Below the pieces are notes generated by a model. That model made no database searches. It worked only from the letters and a program-made list of their open reading frames with translations, and was not told where the DNA came from. 64,000 nucleotides of DNA from Vulcanimicrobium winogradskyi. Its GTDB lineage: Bacteria > Vulcanimicrobiota > Vulcanimicrobiia > Vulcanimicrobiales > Vulcanimicrobiaceae. This document shows positions 33,564 through 44,317 of the stretch, piece by piece. Where the stretch lies: contig PLDA01000001.1 in the NCBI GenBank assembly GCA_003134965.1, positions 256,372 to 320,371 on the forward strand. Direction: 5' to 3'. The translations under genes were made by a program, and so were the position numbers. Positions within the stretch are counted from its first letter, which is position 1. Each line of letters begins with the position of its first letter.

Positions 33564-34460
33564 CTATCCCACGGGGGCGGTATCGCGCAAGGGGTAGAGC
33601 GTGCGGAGCGCACTGTGGTCCTTTTCGCCGTCGCCGCGCGCGATGAGCTCGTCGAATTTTTCGCGGACCAGTTTGGCCGCGGCGAGATCCATGCCGTGTT
33701 CGTCTCCGGCGTTCGAGGCGATGTTCATGTCCTTGCGGTGGAGCTTCGCCTTGAAGCCGGGGTTGAACGTGCGGTCGATCATGCGCTGACCGTGGACTTC
33801 GAGGATCTTGCTCTGCGCGAACCCGCCGAGCAATGCGGCGCGAACCTTTGCCGGATCGACACCCGAGGCTTCGGCGAGCGCGAGCGCTTCGGCGACCGCT
33901 TCGATCGTGACCCCGACGACGATCTGATTGCACGCCTTCGTCACCTGCCCGGCACCGAGCTCACCGACGTGCACGATGTTCTTCCCGAGCGCCTCGAAGA
34001 TCGGCTTTGCGCGCGCGAACGCTTCGGCACTGCCGCCGACCATGATCGAGAGCGCGGCGTCGATCGCACCTTTCTCGCCGCCGCTGACCGGCGCGTCGAC
34101 CGAGACGACGCCTTGGGATGCAAGCTGGTCCGCGACCTTTTTCGTCGTCGCCGGCGCGATCGTGCTCATGTCGATCCAGAGCGCGCCGTCCTTGATCCCC
34201 GCCGCGATCCCGTCCTCGGCGAGCGCGACCTGCTCGACGTCGGGCGAGTCGGGGAGCATCGTGATCACGACGTCGCTCGCCGCGGCGACCTCGCGCGGCG
34301 TCGTCCCCGCTTTCGCGCCTTCCGCGGCCAGCTCGTCGACCGGACCGCGCGAGCGGTTCAGCACGGTCAGGGCGTAGCCGGCCTTCATCAGGTTGCGCGC
34401 CATGGGCTTGCCCATGATCCCGAGGCCGATGAAGCCGATCGTCGGTTTCTGCTGCGTCAT
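33564..34460 (-). CDS. glxR: Tartronate-semialdehyde reductase (2-hydroxy-3-oxopropionate reductase)
   Basis: A 298-residue beta-hydroxyacid dehydrogenase reducing tartronate semialdehyde to D-glycerate. It has a dinucleotide site GFIGLGIMGKPMARNL, DAPVSGGEKGA (substrate loop), and the catalytic Lys in GAGQVTKACNQIVVG, followed by the C-terminal helical domain. The ATG overlaps the hydroxypyruvate isomerase stop as ATGA. Position at the end of gcl-hyi-glxR supports the assigned substrate. Confidence 0.88.
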   Translation of the reverse strand: MTQQKPTIGFIGLGIMGKPMARNLMKAGYALTVLNRSRGPVDELAAEGAKAGTTPREVAAASDVVITMLPDSPDVEQVALAEDGIAAGIKDGALWIDMSTIAPATTKKVADQLASQGVVSVDAPVSGGEKGAIDAALSIMVGGSAEAFARAKPIFEALGKNIVHVGELGAGQVTKACNQIVVGVTIEAVAEALALAEASGVDPAKVRAALLGGFAQSKILEVHGQRMIDRTFNPGFKAKLHRKDMNIASNAGDEHGMDLAAAKLVREKFDELIARGDGEKDHSALRTLYPLRDTAPVG

Positions 34461-35254
34461 GATGCGGCGACCTCGATGGTGCGGAATGCGTCGGTCCAGG
34501 CGAAGGTATCCGGGACCGGTCGCGAGGGCTTGTATTCCAGGCCGACCCACCCGTCGTACCCGGTGGCGTCGAGCGCGGGAAGGATCCGTTCGAAGGCGAG
34601 CTCGCCCGTCCCCGGTTCGTTACGGCCGGGGCTGTCGGCGAGCTGCACGTGGCCGAACTGCGCGGCGTGCGCGCGGATCGTCGCGATGATGTTCCCTTCG
34701 GCGCGCTGTGCGTGGTAGATGTCGTACTGCAGCTTGAAGTTCGACGCCCCGGTCTCCGCGATCAGCGCGAGCCCTTCCGCCGTCGTGCCGATCAGAAAGC
34801 CCGGCGTGTCGATGCGGTTGAGCGGCTCGACGACCAGCGTGGCGCCGATCTCGCTCAGCGCGCGCGCCGCGTAGCGCGCGTTCTTGACCATCGTCGCCCG
34901 CGCGTACGCGCCGTCCCGGCCCGGGATCGCGATGCCGACCAGCATGTTCACGCGCTTGCAGTCGAGCTCGCGCGCGATCTCGACCGCATTGATGACGCCT
35001 TCCCGAAACTCGTCCACGCGTTCGGGATCGGATGCGAAGCCGCGCTCACCCTTCGCGAAGTCGCCGACGGGCAGGTTGAAGAGGACCTGGGTCAGCCCGT
35101 TCGCGCGCAGGCGCCGCTTGATCTCCGCCACCTCGTAGTCGTACGGGGACATGTACTCGACGCCCCGGAAGCCGTTCGCCGCGGCCGCGTCGAGGCGGTC
35201 GTAGAACGGCAGCTCTTGGAACAGAAAGGAGAGGTTGGCGGAGAAGCGCGGCAT
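34457..35254 (-). CDS. hyi: Hydroxypyruvate isomerase
   Basis: A 265-residue TIM-barrel isomerase of the Hyi family, interconverting hydroxypyruvate and tartronate semialdehyde. Landmarks are MPRFSANLSFLFQELPFYDR, GFRGVEYMSPYDY, LVVEPLNRIDTPGFL (metal Glu), LQYDIYHAQRAEGN, and VQLADSPGRNEPGTGE. The length is typical. The ATG overlaps the gcl stop as TGATG, showing tight coupling. Confidence 0.9.
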   Translation of the reverse strand: MPRFSANLSFLFQELPFYDRLDAAAANGFRGVEYMSPYDYEVAEIKRRLRANGLTQVLFNLPVGDFAKGERGFASDPERVDEFREGVINAVEIARELDCKRVNMLVGIAIPGRDGAYARATMVKNARYAARALSEIGATLVVEPLNRIDTPGFLIGTTAEGLALIAETGASNFKLQYDIYHAQRAEGNIIATIRAHAAQFGHVQLADSPGRNEPGTGELAFERILPALDATGYDGWVGLEYKPSRPVPDTFAWTDAFRTIEVAAS

Positions 35255-36984
35255 CAGTAGACCTCTTTGATCGACGCGATCGACGTTCCCATCGCGGCGT
35301 CTTCCTTCATCTCGGTGAGGATCTCGACCAGCACGGGGACCCCGGCCTCGTTGGAGGTCTTGGTCGCCCAGGCCAGCGCCTCGGCGATCTTGCCGGGATC
35401 GGTCACGCGTACGCCCTTGGCACCCATCGCTTCCATCACCTTGACGTGGTCCATCCCGTAGCCGTCCTCGCCGTAGCCGATCGAGACCTCGAAGTCCGCA
35501 TCGAAACCGAAGCCGGTGCGCTCGGCCTGCCGGATGAGGCCGAGGTGCGCGTTGTTCAGCATGACGATCACGAACGGGACCTTGTACTGGACCGCGGTCG
35601 CGATCTCTTCGATCAGGAACTCGAACGAGTAGTCGCCGACGACCGCGACGACTTCGCGCTCCGGCTGTGCGAGCTTGATCCCGGTGCAGGCGCTGATCTC
35701 CCAGCCCAGCGGCCCGGCTTGACCGCAGACGAAGTAGCGGCGCGGCTTGTGCGTGGTCTGGAACTGGCCCGAGAAGATCTGGTACAGGCCGATAGCGGTC
35801 ACGAACGTCGTGTCCTCGCCGAAGTAGCGGTTCAGCTCGCCGAACACGCGCGGCGCCTTGACCGGCACGTCGTCGAAGTCGGTGCGGCGCGTCAGCGTGC
35901 GCTTCGCCTCGGCGATGCGCGCGGTCCACGCGTCCCGCTTGAGGCCCTGCGGGTACGCGCGCTTCGCTTCGGCGAGCATCGCCTCAAGCGTCAGCTTGGC
36001 GTCGCCGACGATGCCGAGATCGGGCTCGAAGATCCGTCCGATCTGCGTCGCTTCGACATCGGCGTGGATGAAGCGGCGGTTGCCGCGATAGGTCTCGAGG
36101 TCGCCGGTGTGCCGGCTCGCGAAGCGTGCGCCGACCGCACACACGACGTCGCTCTCGAGGAACAGCGCGTTGGCGTAGCGCTGGTTCGTCTGGATCCCGA
36201 CGATCCCCATGAAGAGCGGATGGTCTTCGTCGATCGCGCCCTTGCCCATCAGCGTCGGCGAGACCGCGAGCTGCAGGTGCTCGGCGAGCGCGACCAGCGG
36301 CTCCCACGCCTCGGCGGTCAGCACGCCGCCGCCCGGCATCAGCACCGGCCGCTCGGCGTGCGCGAGCCACTCGACGGCACGCCGGATCTTCGCTTGCGAG
36401 GGGGCGACCTTGAAGATCGGGAGCGGCTCTTCGACGGTCGGATCGTAGGAGACGAGCTGCTGCGCGACGTCCTGCGGCATGTCGATGTGAACCGGTCCGG
36501 GACGGCCGTCGCGCGCGATGCGGAACGCTTCGCGGAAGACCCACGGGATCTGCGCCGCTTCTTTGCAGATGAACGACTTCTTGACGACCGGCTTGACGAT
36601 CTCGCAGATGTCGACGGCCTGGAAGCCCTCGCGGTGCAGCTGGCTGACCGGGACCTGGCCGGTGATCGTGATGATCGGGATCGAGTCGGCCATCGCCGTG
36701 TAGAGCCCGGTCACGAAGTTCGTGCCGCCGGGGCCCGAGGTCGCCATCGCGATCCCGACCTTGCCGGTGGCGCGCGCGTAGCCGTCGGCGGCATGCGTCG
36801 CGCCCTCTTCGTGACGGACGACGATGTGCCGGATCGTCGAGCGGCGCAGCGCGTTGTAGAGCGGGAGAATCGATGCCCCCGGGATCCCGAAGGCGAGGTC
36901 GACGCCCTCGCTCTCCATGACGCGGACGGCCGCTTCGGCGGCGGTGATCGTGGCGGGGGGTGCGAGCGGCTTGACGGCGAGCAT
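35254..36984 (-). CDS. gcl: Glyoxylate carboligase (ThDP-dependent), with an acetolactate-synthase-like catalytic Glu
   Basis: A 576-residue ThDP enzyme joining two glyoxylates to tartronate semialdehyde and CO2. The C-terminal part is Gcl-like: CGQAGPLGWEISACTG, VVGDYSFEFLIEEIATA (ThDP motif) and NNAHLGLIRQAERTG. Characterised Gcl has Val in place of the Glu that activates ThDP (RHVEG). Here the equivalent stretch is RHEEG at 57-61, so Glu59 is present. Activity may therefore be broader or faster at proton steps. ATG 36984 lies 25 bases from a palindromic operator. hyi and glxR follow. Confidence 0.85.
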   Translation of the reverse strand: MLAVKPLAPPATITAAEAAVRVMESEGVDLAFGIPGASILPLYNALRRSTIRHIVVRHEEGATHAADGYARATGKVGIAMATSGPGGTNFVTGLYTAMADSIPIITITGQVPVSQLHREGFQAVDICEIVKPVVKKSFICKEAAQIPWVFREAFRIARDGRPGPVHIDMPQDVAQQLVSYDPTVEEPLPIFKVAPSQAKIRRAVEWLAHAERPVLMPGGGVLTAEAWEPLVALAEHLQLAVSPTLMGKGAIDEDHPLFMGIVGIQTNQRYANALFLESDVVCAVGARFASRHTGDLETYRGNRRFIHADVEATQIGRIFEPDLGIVGDAKLTLEAMLAEAKRAYPQGLKRDAWTARIAEAKRTLTRRTDFDDVPVKAPRVFGELNRYFGEDTTFVTAIGLYQIFSGQFQTTHKPRRYFVCGQAGPLGWEISACTGIKLAQPEREVVAVVGDYSFEFLIEEIATAVQYKVPFVIVMLNNAHLGLIRQAERTGFGFDADFEVSIGYGEDGYGMDHVKVMEAMGAKGVRVTDPGKIAEALAWATKTSNEAGVPVLVEILTEMKEDAAMGTSIASIKEVY

Positions 36985-37008
36985 GGGGCCTCCCGTGGGC
37001 GGAGTTTT

Positions 37009-37023
37009 GGGATACCGTATCCC
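37009..37023. promoter_or_regulatory. Palindromic operator 1 upstream of gcl
   Basis: GGGATAC-C-GTATCCC is a perfect 15-bp inverted repeat, 24 bases ahead of the gcl ATG. It matches operator 2 outside the central base. Its position would place a bound GntR protein over the gcl promoter or 5' leader. Confidence 0.85.
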
Positions 37024-37066
37024 GAGGGTAAGCACGACTTTACCCGCCCAAGGCCTCGCTGTCAAT

Positions 37067-37081
37067 GGGATACGGTATCCC
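37067..37081. promoter_or_regulatory. Palindromic operator 2 upstream of the GntR gene
   Basis: GGGATAC-G-GTATCCC is a perfect inverted repeat 40 bases before the regulator ATG and 58 bases centre to centre from operator 1. Together they suggest one repressor controlling both the gcl and the gntR-glcDEF directions. A half-site-like GGGGTAC lies at 37105-37111. Confidence 0.85.
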
Positions 37082-37121
37082 AAAGTTGACGGAGCCCGTC
37101 CGCTGGGGTACCGTGAGGGAC

Positions 37122-37811
37122 ATGCAACCCAAGTCGCTCCAGCCGTTGCGCCGTGGGCTCTCGCTGCGCGAGCGCATCCACGACCGGCTGCGGGCCGCGA
37201 TCATCTCGGGCGAGCTGGCGCCGGGCAGCCCAGTGATCGAGGCCGAGCTCGCGACCCGTCTGGGGGCCAGCCGGACCCCCGTGCGCGAGGCGCTGCGGCG
37301 GCTGGAGGCCGAGGGCTTGCTGGAGCCGCGCGGGCTGCGCGGAAGCGTCGTGCGCGAGCTGCGCGCCGACGAGGTCGAGTGCGTGTTCGAGATTCGCGAG
37401 GCGCTGGAGTCGCTCGCCGCGCGGCGAGCCGCGCGCACGATGCGCGAGACCGATCTGCGCAAGCTCCAGGACTACGTCGAGCGGATGCGCGAGTCGGTCG
37501 ACGACGCGAACGAGATGGAGCGCCACGACACCGGCTTCCACGACGTGATCCTGGCGAGCGCCAGCGGTGAGCGCCTGAAGCGGATGCTGACCGAGCTGCG
37601 CGAGGAGCTGATCGCCTACCGCTTCATCTCGCTCTCCGATCCCGACCGTCGCCGTGCGACCGTCGGCGAGTACGAAGCGATCGTCGAGGCGCTACGAGGG
37701 CACGACGAGGACGCGGCCGCGGCACGCACCGCCGCCCACATCGCGAACGCGCGCGCGGCAGTGCTGCGGCTCGCGGCCGCTGCCGAAGCAGTACCGGCGT
37801 CCGCCTCGTGA
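37122..37811 (+). CDS. GntR/FCD-family transcriptional regulator of glyoxylate and glycolate genes
   Basis: A 229-residue regulator. A winged helix at the N-terminus (LRERIHDRLRAAIISGELAPG, ATRLGASRTPVREALRRLE) is followed by an FCD ligand domain (VFEIREALESLAARRAA, MERHDTGFHDVILASASG, HIANARAAV) with the usual His/Asp metal site. The ATG at 37122 is 40 bases from a perfect palindrome. It overlaps glcD as GTGA, so it heads the glc operon and is probably autoregulated. Ligand: glycolate or glyoxylate is likely from context. Confidence 0.88.
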   Translation: MQPKSLQPLRRGLSLRERIHDRLRAAIISGELAPGSPVIEAELATRLGASRTPVREALRRLEAEGLLEPRGLRGSVVRELRADEVECVFEIREALESLAARRAARTMRETDLRKLQDYVERMRESVDDANEMERHDTGFHDVILASASGERLKRMLTELREELIAYRFISLSDPDRRRATVGEYEAIVEALRGHDEDAAAARTAAHIANARAAVLRLAAAAEAVPASAS

Positions 37812-39316
37812 CGACGACCGCGCTTCGACAAGCTCGGGATGACATGATCCGAGCGCAGCGCAGCGGGCTGCTTCAGCTGCGCTTCGCCGCGATCGTCGGT
37901 ACGAAGAACGCGATCGTTTCGGGAGCCGGCCTGCGGACGTACGAGTGCGATGGTCTGCTCGGCTATCGCTGCCGTCCGGAGATCGTCGTCCTGCCGGGCT
38001 CGACCGACGAGGTCGCGGCGTGCGTGAAGCTGGCCCGCGAGCTCGAGATGCCGGTCGTCCCACGTGGCGCGGGGACGGGACTCTCGGGCGGGTCGCTGCC
38101 GAGTGAAGGCTCGATCGTGATCGGGCTCTCGCGGATGAAGAAGATCCTCGAGGTCGACCTCGACAATCGCGTCGCGCGCGTGCAGCCCGGCGTCATCAAC
38201 CTCGACATCACCCGCGCGCTCGCGCCGGACGGGTACTACTACGCGCCCGATCCGAGCTCGCAGAGCGTCTGCACGATCGGCGGGAACGTCGCCGAGAACT
38301 CCGGCGGCGCCCACTGCCTCAAGTACGGCTTCACCGTCAACCACGTCATCGGGCTCACGCTCGTGACCCCGGCCGGCGAGATCGTGCAGCTCGGCTCGTC
38401 CGCCGGCGAACCGGAAGCGCTCGGTTACGATCTGGTCGGTGTCGTCGTCGGTAGCGAGGGAATGACCGGGATCGTGACCGAGGTACTGGTTCGCGTGCTG
38501 CGCACGCCGGAGAACACGAAGACGCTGTTCGCGACGTTCCCCTCGACCGACGAAGCCGGCGACGCCGTGTCGCGCATCATCGGTTCCGGGATCATTCCGG
38601 CGGCGATCGAGATGTGCGATCAGCTTGCGATCGAGGCGATCGTGGCGGCGACCGGCGTCGACTGGCCGCTCGACGTCGGCGCGCTGATCTTGATGGACGT
38701 CGACGGCGTCACCGCCGAGGTCGAGGACACGGCGGCGCGCGCGCGCGAGCATTTGAAGGCGGCCGGCGCGCTCGACGTGCGCGCGCCGAAGGACGACGCG
38801 GAGCGGCAGCTGGCTTGGAAGGGGCGCAAGGCCGCGTTCGCCGCGATGGGCCGCATCTCGCCGAACTACCTCGTTCAGGACGGCGTCATCCCGCGCAAGG
38901 ACATTTCCCCGGTGCTGCGCGAGATCGCGGCGCTCGGCGCAAGCGCCGGACTGCGCATCGCGAACGTCTTTCATGCCGGCGACGGCAACCTGCACCCGCT
39001 GGTGCTCTACGACGCTCGCATCCCAGGCCAGGAGCAGGCTGCCGAGCACGTCGGCGGCGAGATCCTGCGCGTCTGCCTGCGGTACGGCGGTTCGGTCACC
39101 GGCGAACACGGCGTCGGCCACGACAAGGCGTGCTATCTCGGCGAGCAGTTCACCGAAGACGATCTCGAAACGATGCAGGCGGTTCGCACGGCATTCGATC
39201 CCGAGCAGAGCTTCAATCCCGACAAGATGTTCCCGACGCCGCGGCTCTGCGGCGACAAGCCGGGCGCGTACGTCGCGCACGCGACCGAGACGAGCGGCGA
39301 GGTCGGACGGGGATGA
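37808..39316 (+). CDS. glcD: Glycolate oxidase subunit GlcD
   Basis: A 502-residue FAD subunit of glycolate oxidase. It has VVPRGAGTGLSGGSLPSEG, YYAPDPSSQSVCTIGGNVAENSG, GSEGMTGIVTEV, NVFHAGDGNLHPLVLYD and TGEHGVGHDKACYL. The GTG at 37808 overlaps the regulator stop. Codons about 4-14 are built from a copy of the dispersed TTCGACAAGCTC repeat, so the functional start may be the ATG at 37844. glcE and glcF follow, giving a complete GlcDEF. Confidence 0.92.
   Translation: MTTTALRQARDDMIRAQRSGLLQLRFAAIVGTKNAIVSGAGLRTYECDGLLGYRCRPEIVVLPGSTDEVAACVKLARELEMPVVPRGAGTGLSGGSLPSEGSIVIGLSRMKKILEVDLDNRVARVQPGVINLDITRALAPDGYYYAPDPSSQSVCTIGGNVAENSGGAHCLKYGFTVNHVIGLTLVTPAGEIVQLGSSAGEPEALGYDLVGVVVGSEGMTGIVTEVLVRVLRTPENTKTLFATFPSTDEAGDAVSRIIGSGIIPAAIEMCDQLAIEAIVAATGVDWPLDVGALILMDVDGVTAEVEDTAARAREHLKAAGALDVRAPKDDAERQLAWKGRKAAFAAMGRISPNYLVQDGVIPRKDISPVLREIAALGASAGLRIANVFHAGDGNLHPLVLYDARIPGQEQAAEHVGGEILRVCLRYGGSVTGEHGVGHDKACYLGEQFTEDDLETMQAVRTAFDPEQSFNPDKMFPTPRLCGDKPGAYVAHATETSGEVGRG
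37820..37842. repeat. Copy of the dispersed TTCGACAAGCTC repeat at the glcD start
   Basis: CGCTTCGACAAGCTCGGGATG overlaps the first codons of glcD. The same core occurs at the mqnD start and at the 7.0-kb hairpin. Confidence 0.6.
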
Positions 39317-40530
39317 CCCACCCGCTCGCGATCGCGGGGGTGACGCCGCGCCAGGTGGTGATGCCGCGCAGCATCGACGAGCTGAGCGAGACCGTGCGCG
39401 AGCTGTACGGTGCGCGCAAACCGTTTGCGTTCGTCGGCGGCGCGACGCACCTCGACCTCGGCAACGCGCCGCGCGCGCTCGACACGGTGGTGCGCACGAC
39501 CGCGCTCGACGAGGTCGTCGACTACACGCCCGAAGATCAGACGATCACCGTCGAAGCGGGGATCACGCTCGCGGAGCTCGACACCGTGCTCGCGCGGAAC
39601 GGCCAGATGCTGCCGCTCGATACCGCCGACCGCGCGTGCGCGACCGTCGGCGGCGTGGTCGCCTCGAACGCGTACGGCCGGCGCCGGCTGCGCTACGGCA
39701 CCACCAAAGACCTGATCGTCGGCGTCGGCATCGTGCGGCCGGACGGAGTCCGCGCGCGCGGCGGCGGCAAGGTGGTGAAGAACGTCGCCGGATTCGATTT
39801 GCCGAAGCTGATGGTTGGCTCGCTCGGCACGCTGGCGGCAATCGCGAGCGTGACGTTTCGGGTCTATCCGGTGCCGGAGTCGACGCGGGCAGTGGTGGTG
39901 CGCTTCGATCGGGAAGCCGCGGTCGACGACGTGCTGCGCGAGCTGATCGCCGACCGGCTCGAGCCGGAATCGGTTGCGCTCTACGGCTATCGTTCGCTCG
40001 TCGTGACGTTCGTCGGCACGCGGGCAGGCGTCGACGCGCAGATGCGTGCGCTGCGCGACGGCGTAGCCTACCGCTGCAGGGTCGAGACGGCCGAGCTCAG
40101 CGAGCTCGAGCGCGAAGCCTACGAGCAGCGCGAACGCGCGGTGCGCCGTGACGGTCCGTGGCGCCTGCACGTCGTCGGGCCGCCGTCGGAGCACGTCGCG
40201 ACGCTCGCCGGTGTCGTGCCGGCGTCACCGCTCGCCGTTCCCGTCGCGTACCCGCTGAGCGGGGTCGCGTTCCACGCGTTCAGTGAATCGACGTTCGCGG
40301 GCGGCCCCGACGCAAGCCCGGACTGGCACGTACGCGATCTGCGCGACGCCGTCGCGAACGCGACGCGCGGCCGCGGCCACGTCGTCTTCGACGCGATCCC
40401 CGACGCAGCGCGAGCTCTCGTCGACGCCTGGGGGCCACCGCCGCCCTCGCTCGCGCTGATGCGCACGATCAAGGCGAACTTCGACCCGCACGGCCTTTGC
40501 AACCCAGGCCGCTTCATCGGAGGGATCTAG
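39313..40530 (+). CDS. glcE: Glycolate oxidase subunit GlcE
   Basis: A 405-residue FAD_binding_4 subunit. The FAD domain shows FAFVGGATHLDLGN, TVGGVVASNAYGRRRLRYG, and GGGKVVKNVAGFDLPKLMVGSLG. The C-terminus ends ANFDPHGLCNPGRFIGG. The ATG overlaps glcD as ATGA and its own stop overlaps glcF as TAGTG. It shares the subunit layout but not close identity with the other glcE-like gene at 3.7-4.9 kb. Confidence 0.9.
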   Translation: MTHPLAIAGVTPRQVVMPRSIDELSETVRELYGARKPFAFVGGATHLDLGNAPRALDTVVRTTALDEVVDYTPEDQTITVEAGITLAELDTVLARNGQMLPLDTADRACATVGGVVASNAYGRRRLRYGTTKDLIVGVGIVRPDGVRARGGGKVVKNVAGFDLPKLMVGSLGTLAAIASVTFRVYPVPESTRAVVVRFDREAAVDDVLRELIADRLEPESVALYGYRSLVVTFVGTRAGVDAQMRALRDGVAYRCRVETAELSELEREAYEQRERAVRRDGPWRLHVVGPPSEHVATLAGVVPASPLAVPVAYPLSGVAFHAFSESTFAGGPDASPDWHVRDLRDAVANATRGRGHVVFDAIPDAARALVDAWGPPPPSLALMRTIKANFDPHGLCNPGRFIGGI

Positions 40531-41852
40531 TGGCAGACGTCACCGATGCGCGGCCGGCCGACTCGCCGCAGCACGCGGGTCCGCGTACCTTTGACTCTTT
40601 GCTGTCGGATTGCGTGCATTGCGGGTTCTGTTTGCCGGCGTGTCCGACGTATGTCTCGTGGGGCGAGGAGATGGACTCGCCGCGCGGGCGGATCGACTTG
40701 ATGAAGGGCGTCGAGGACGGCGTCATCCCGCTCGACGACGCCGTCGCGGGCCACATCGACAAGTGCCTGGGCTGCATGGCGTGCGTGACGGCCTGTCCGT
40801 CGGGCGTTCGCTACGATCTGCTGATCGAAGCGACGCGCGCGAAGGTCGAAGCCGCAGTGCAGCGGCCGGCCGAGGACCGCGCGTTCCGCGAGTTCGTGTT
40901 CTCGGTGTTCCCCTATCCGCGCCGGCTGCGCGCAATGATCCCGGCGCTGTGGCTGGGGACGAAGCTCGGTTTCAGCCGGGCTGTTGCTGGTCCGCTCGGC
41001 AAGCTGCTCCCCTCGCGGCTGCGGCAGCTTGCCGCCATGGCGCCGCCGATCGACCTGCGCGATGCGTTCACGAGCCTTCCCGTGCTGACGCCGGCGAAGG
41101 GCGAGCGCCGCGCGCGCGTGGCCCTCGTCGCGGGCTGCGTGCAGCGCGCGTTCTTCCCCAACGTCAACGCGGCGACGATCCGCGTGCTGAGCGCCGAAGG
41201 CTGCGAGGTGATCGTGCCCGGCGGCCAGGGCTGCTGCGGGGCGCTCTCCCTCCACAGCGGGCGTCCCGACGAGGCGAAGCGCTTCGCGCGCGCGCTGATC
41301 GAGCGGTTCGAGAAGCTGCGGGTCGACGCCATCATCATCAACGCCGCCGGCTGCGGCTCGACGCTCAAGGAGTACGGCGAGCTCTTCGTCAGCGAGCCGG
41401 CGTGGAGCGAGCGCGCGCAAGCGTTCGCCGAAAAAGTGCGCGACGTCAACGAGTATCTCGCGACGCTCGAGCCGCGTGCGCCGCGCAAAGCGCTGAAGCT
41501 GCGCGTCGCGTATCACGATGCGTGTCATCTGGCGCACGCGCAGCGCGTCCGCGTTCAGCCGCGCGCGCTGCTGCGTACGATCCCAGGACTGGAGCTGTGC
41601 GAGATCCCCGATGGCGATCAGTGCTGCGGAAGCGCTGGGACGTACAACCTGTTCCAGCCCGAGTCCGCCCACGAGGTCGGCGTACGCAAAGTCGACAACG
41701 TGCAGAGCGTCGCGCCGGATCTGGTCGCCAGCGCGAATCCCGGCTGCACGCTGCAGATGCAGTCGATCTTCCGCGAGCGCGGCGTCGCGCTGCGCGCTGC
41801 CCACCCGATCGAGCTGCTCGACGCCGCGATCTGCGGGACGCCGCTCCGCTGA
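40530..41852 (+). CDS. glcF: Glycolate oxidase iron-sulphur subunit GlcF
   Basis: A 440-residue iron-sulphur subunit. Two [4Fe-4S] sites: CVHCGFCLPACPTY and CLGCMACVTACPSG. Two CCG-type domains: GGQGCCGALSLHSG and HDACHLAHAQR with GDQCCGSAGTYNL. It passes electrons from GlcDE to quinone. The GTG at 40530, four bases after GGAGGGATC, gives one-base overlap with glcE. The stop overlaps the putative M14 start. Confidence 0.92.
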   Translation: MADVTDARPADSPQHAGPRTFDSLLSDCVHCGFCLPACPTYVSWGEEMDSPRGRIDLMKGVEDGVIPLDDAVAGHIDKCLGCMACVTACPSGVRYDLLIEATRAKVEAAVQRPAEDRAFREFVFSVFPYPRRLRAMIPALWLGTKLGFSRAVAGPLGKLLPSRLRQLAAMAPPIDLRDAFTSLPVLTPAKGERRARVALVAGCVQRAFFPNVNAATIRVLSAEGCEVIVPGGQGCCGALSLHSGRPDEAKRFARALIERFEKLRVDAIIINAAGCGSTLKEYGELFVSEPAWSERAQAFAEKVRDVNEYLATLEPRAPRKALKLRVAYHDACHLAHAQRVRVQPRALLRTIPGLELCEIPDGDQCCGSAGTYNLFQPESAHEVGVRKVDNVQSVAPDLVASANPGCTLQMQSIFRERGVALRAAHPIELLDAAICGTPLR

Positions 41853-42634
41853 CGGACGGCGCGGCGAGCTACGACGAACTGGCCGGTGCCTGGCGCACGC
41901 TGCGAGCGCGCGGTGTGCGCGTGCGCGAGATCGCCTGCGTCGGTGCGCCGCGCACGCTGCTGATGGCCGAGCTCGGCGATGCGAGCGCCCCGACCGTCTC
42001 GATCATCGCGGGAGTACACGGCGACGAGCCCGCCGCGCCGTGGGCGCTCCAATCGCTCGTCCGCGACGGGCTGCTCGACACGCGCTTCGCGTACCGGATC
42101 TGGCCGTGTCTGAATCCGAGCGGCTACGCGGCGGGGACGCGGACGAATGCGGAGGGTCTCGACGTCAACCGCAGTTTTTCGCGCGGTGGAACGACGCCCG
42201 AGGCGCGCGCGGTGCTGACCGCCAACCGCGACCGGCGCTTCGCGCTCGCGCTCGACCTGCACGAAGACTACGAAGCGGCGGGATGTTACGTGTACGAGCC
42301 GCTCAGGCGGGGCTTCGCGCCGCGCTTCTCGGACGCGATCGTCACGGCGCTCGACGGCGCCGGGCTGCCGGTCCAAGCGCTGAGCGACGATTTCGACCTC
42401 GGCGCGCCGGCGGATGCCGACGTGCGCGAGATGTACCGGCTCGAGCGCGGCCGCGTGCTGGTCGACTACGAGCTCGAGCTGCGGGTCTTCCCAGGCTTGC
42501 CGAGCTCGATCGCGCTGATGTACCGCGGTACACCCTCGGCGCTGACGTTCGAGACGCCGCGCCCGCGCCCGTGGGACGAGCGTATCGCCGCGCACCGCGT
42601 CGCGGTCACCACGGTTCTGGCCGGGAGCGCCTGA
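41849..42634 (+). CDS. M14-family zinc carboxypeptidase / succinylglutamate-desuccinylase-like protein, start unclear
   Basis: About 261 residues of an M14 metallopeptidase. Zinc ligands: GVHGDEPAAPW (His57, Glu60 from the 41849 start) and LALDLHEDYEA (His138). NPSGYAAGTRTNAEGLDVNRSF is typical of the AstE/M14 group. Conserved sequence extends upstream of any ATG, GTG or TTG: the only codon at the overlap with glcF is CTG at 41849, while the first GTG is at 41915. Role in glycolate metabolism is not obvious; an amide substrate is likely. Confidence 0.75.
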   Translation: MTDGAASYDELAGAWRTLRARGVRVREIACVGAPRTLLMAELGDASAPTVSIIAGVHGDEPAAPWALQSLVRDGLLDTRFAYRIWPCLNPSGYAAGTRTNAEGLDVNRSFSRGGTTPEARAVLTANRDRRFALALDLHEDYEAAGCYVYEPLRRGFAPRFSDAIVTALDGAGLPVQALSDDFDLGAPADADVREMYRLERGRVLVDYELELRVFPGLPSSIALMYRGTPSALTFETPRPRPWDERIAAHRVAVTTVLAGSA

Positions 42635-42659
42635 CCCGGGGCGCGAAACCGGGCGGGTC

Positions 42660-44315
<1,656 letters not shown>

Positions 44316-44317
44316 CC

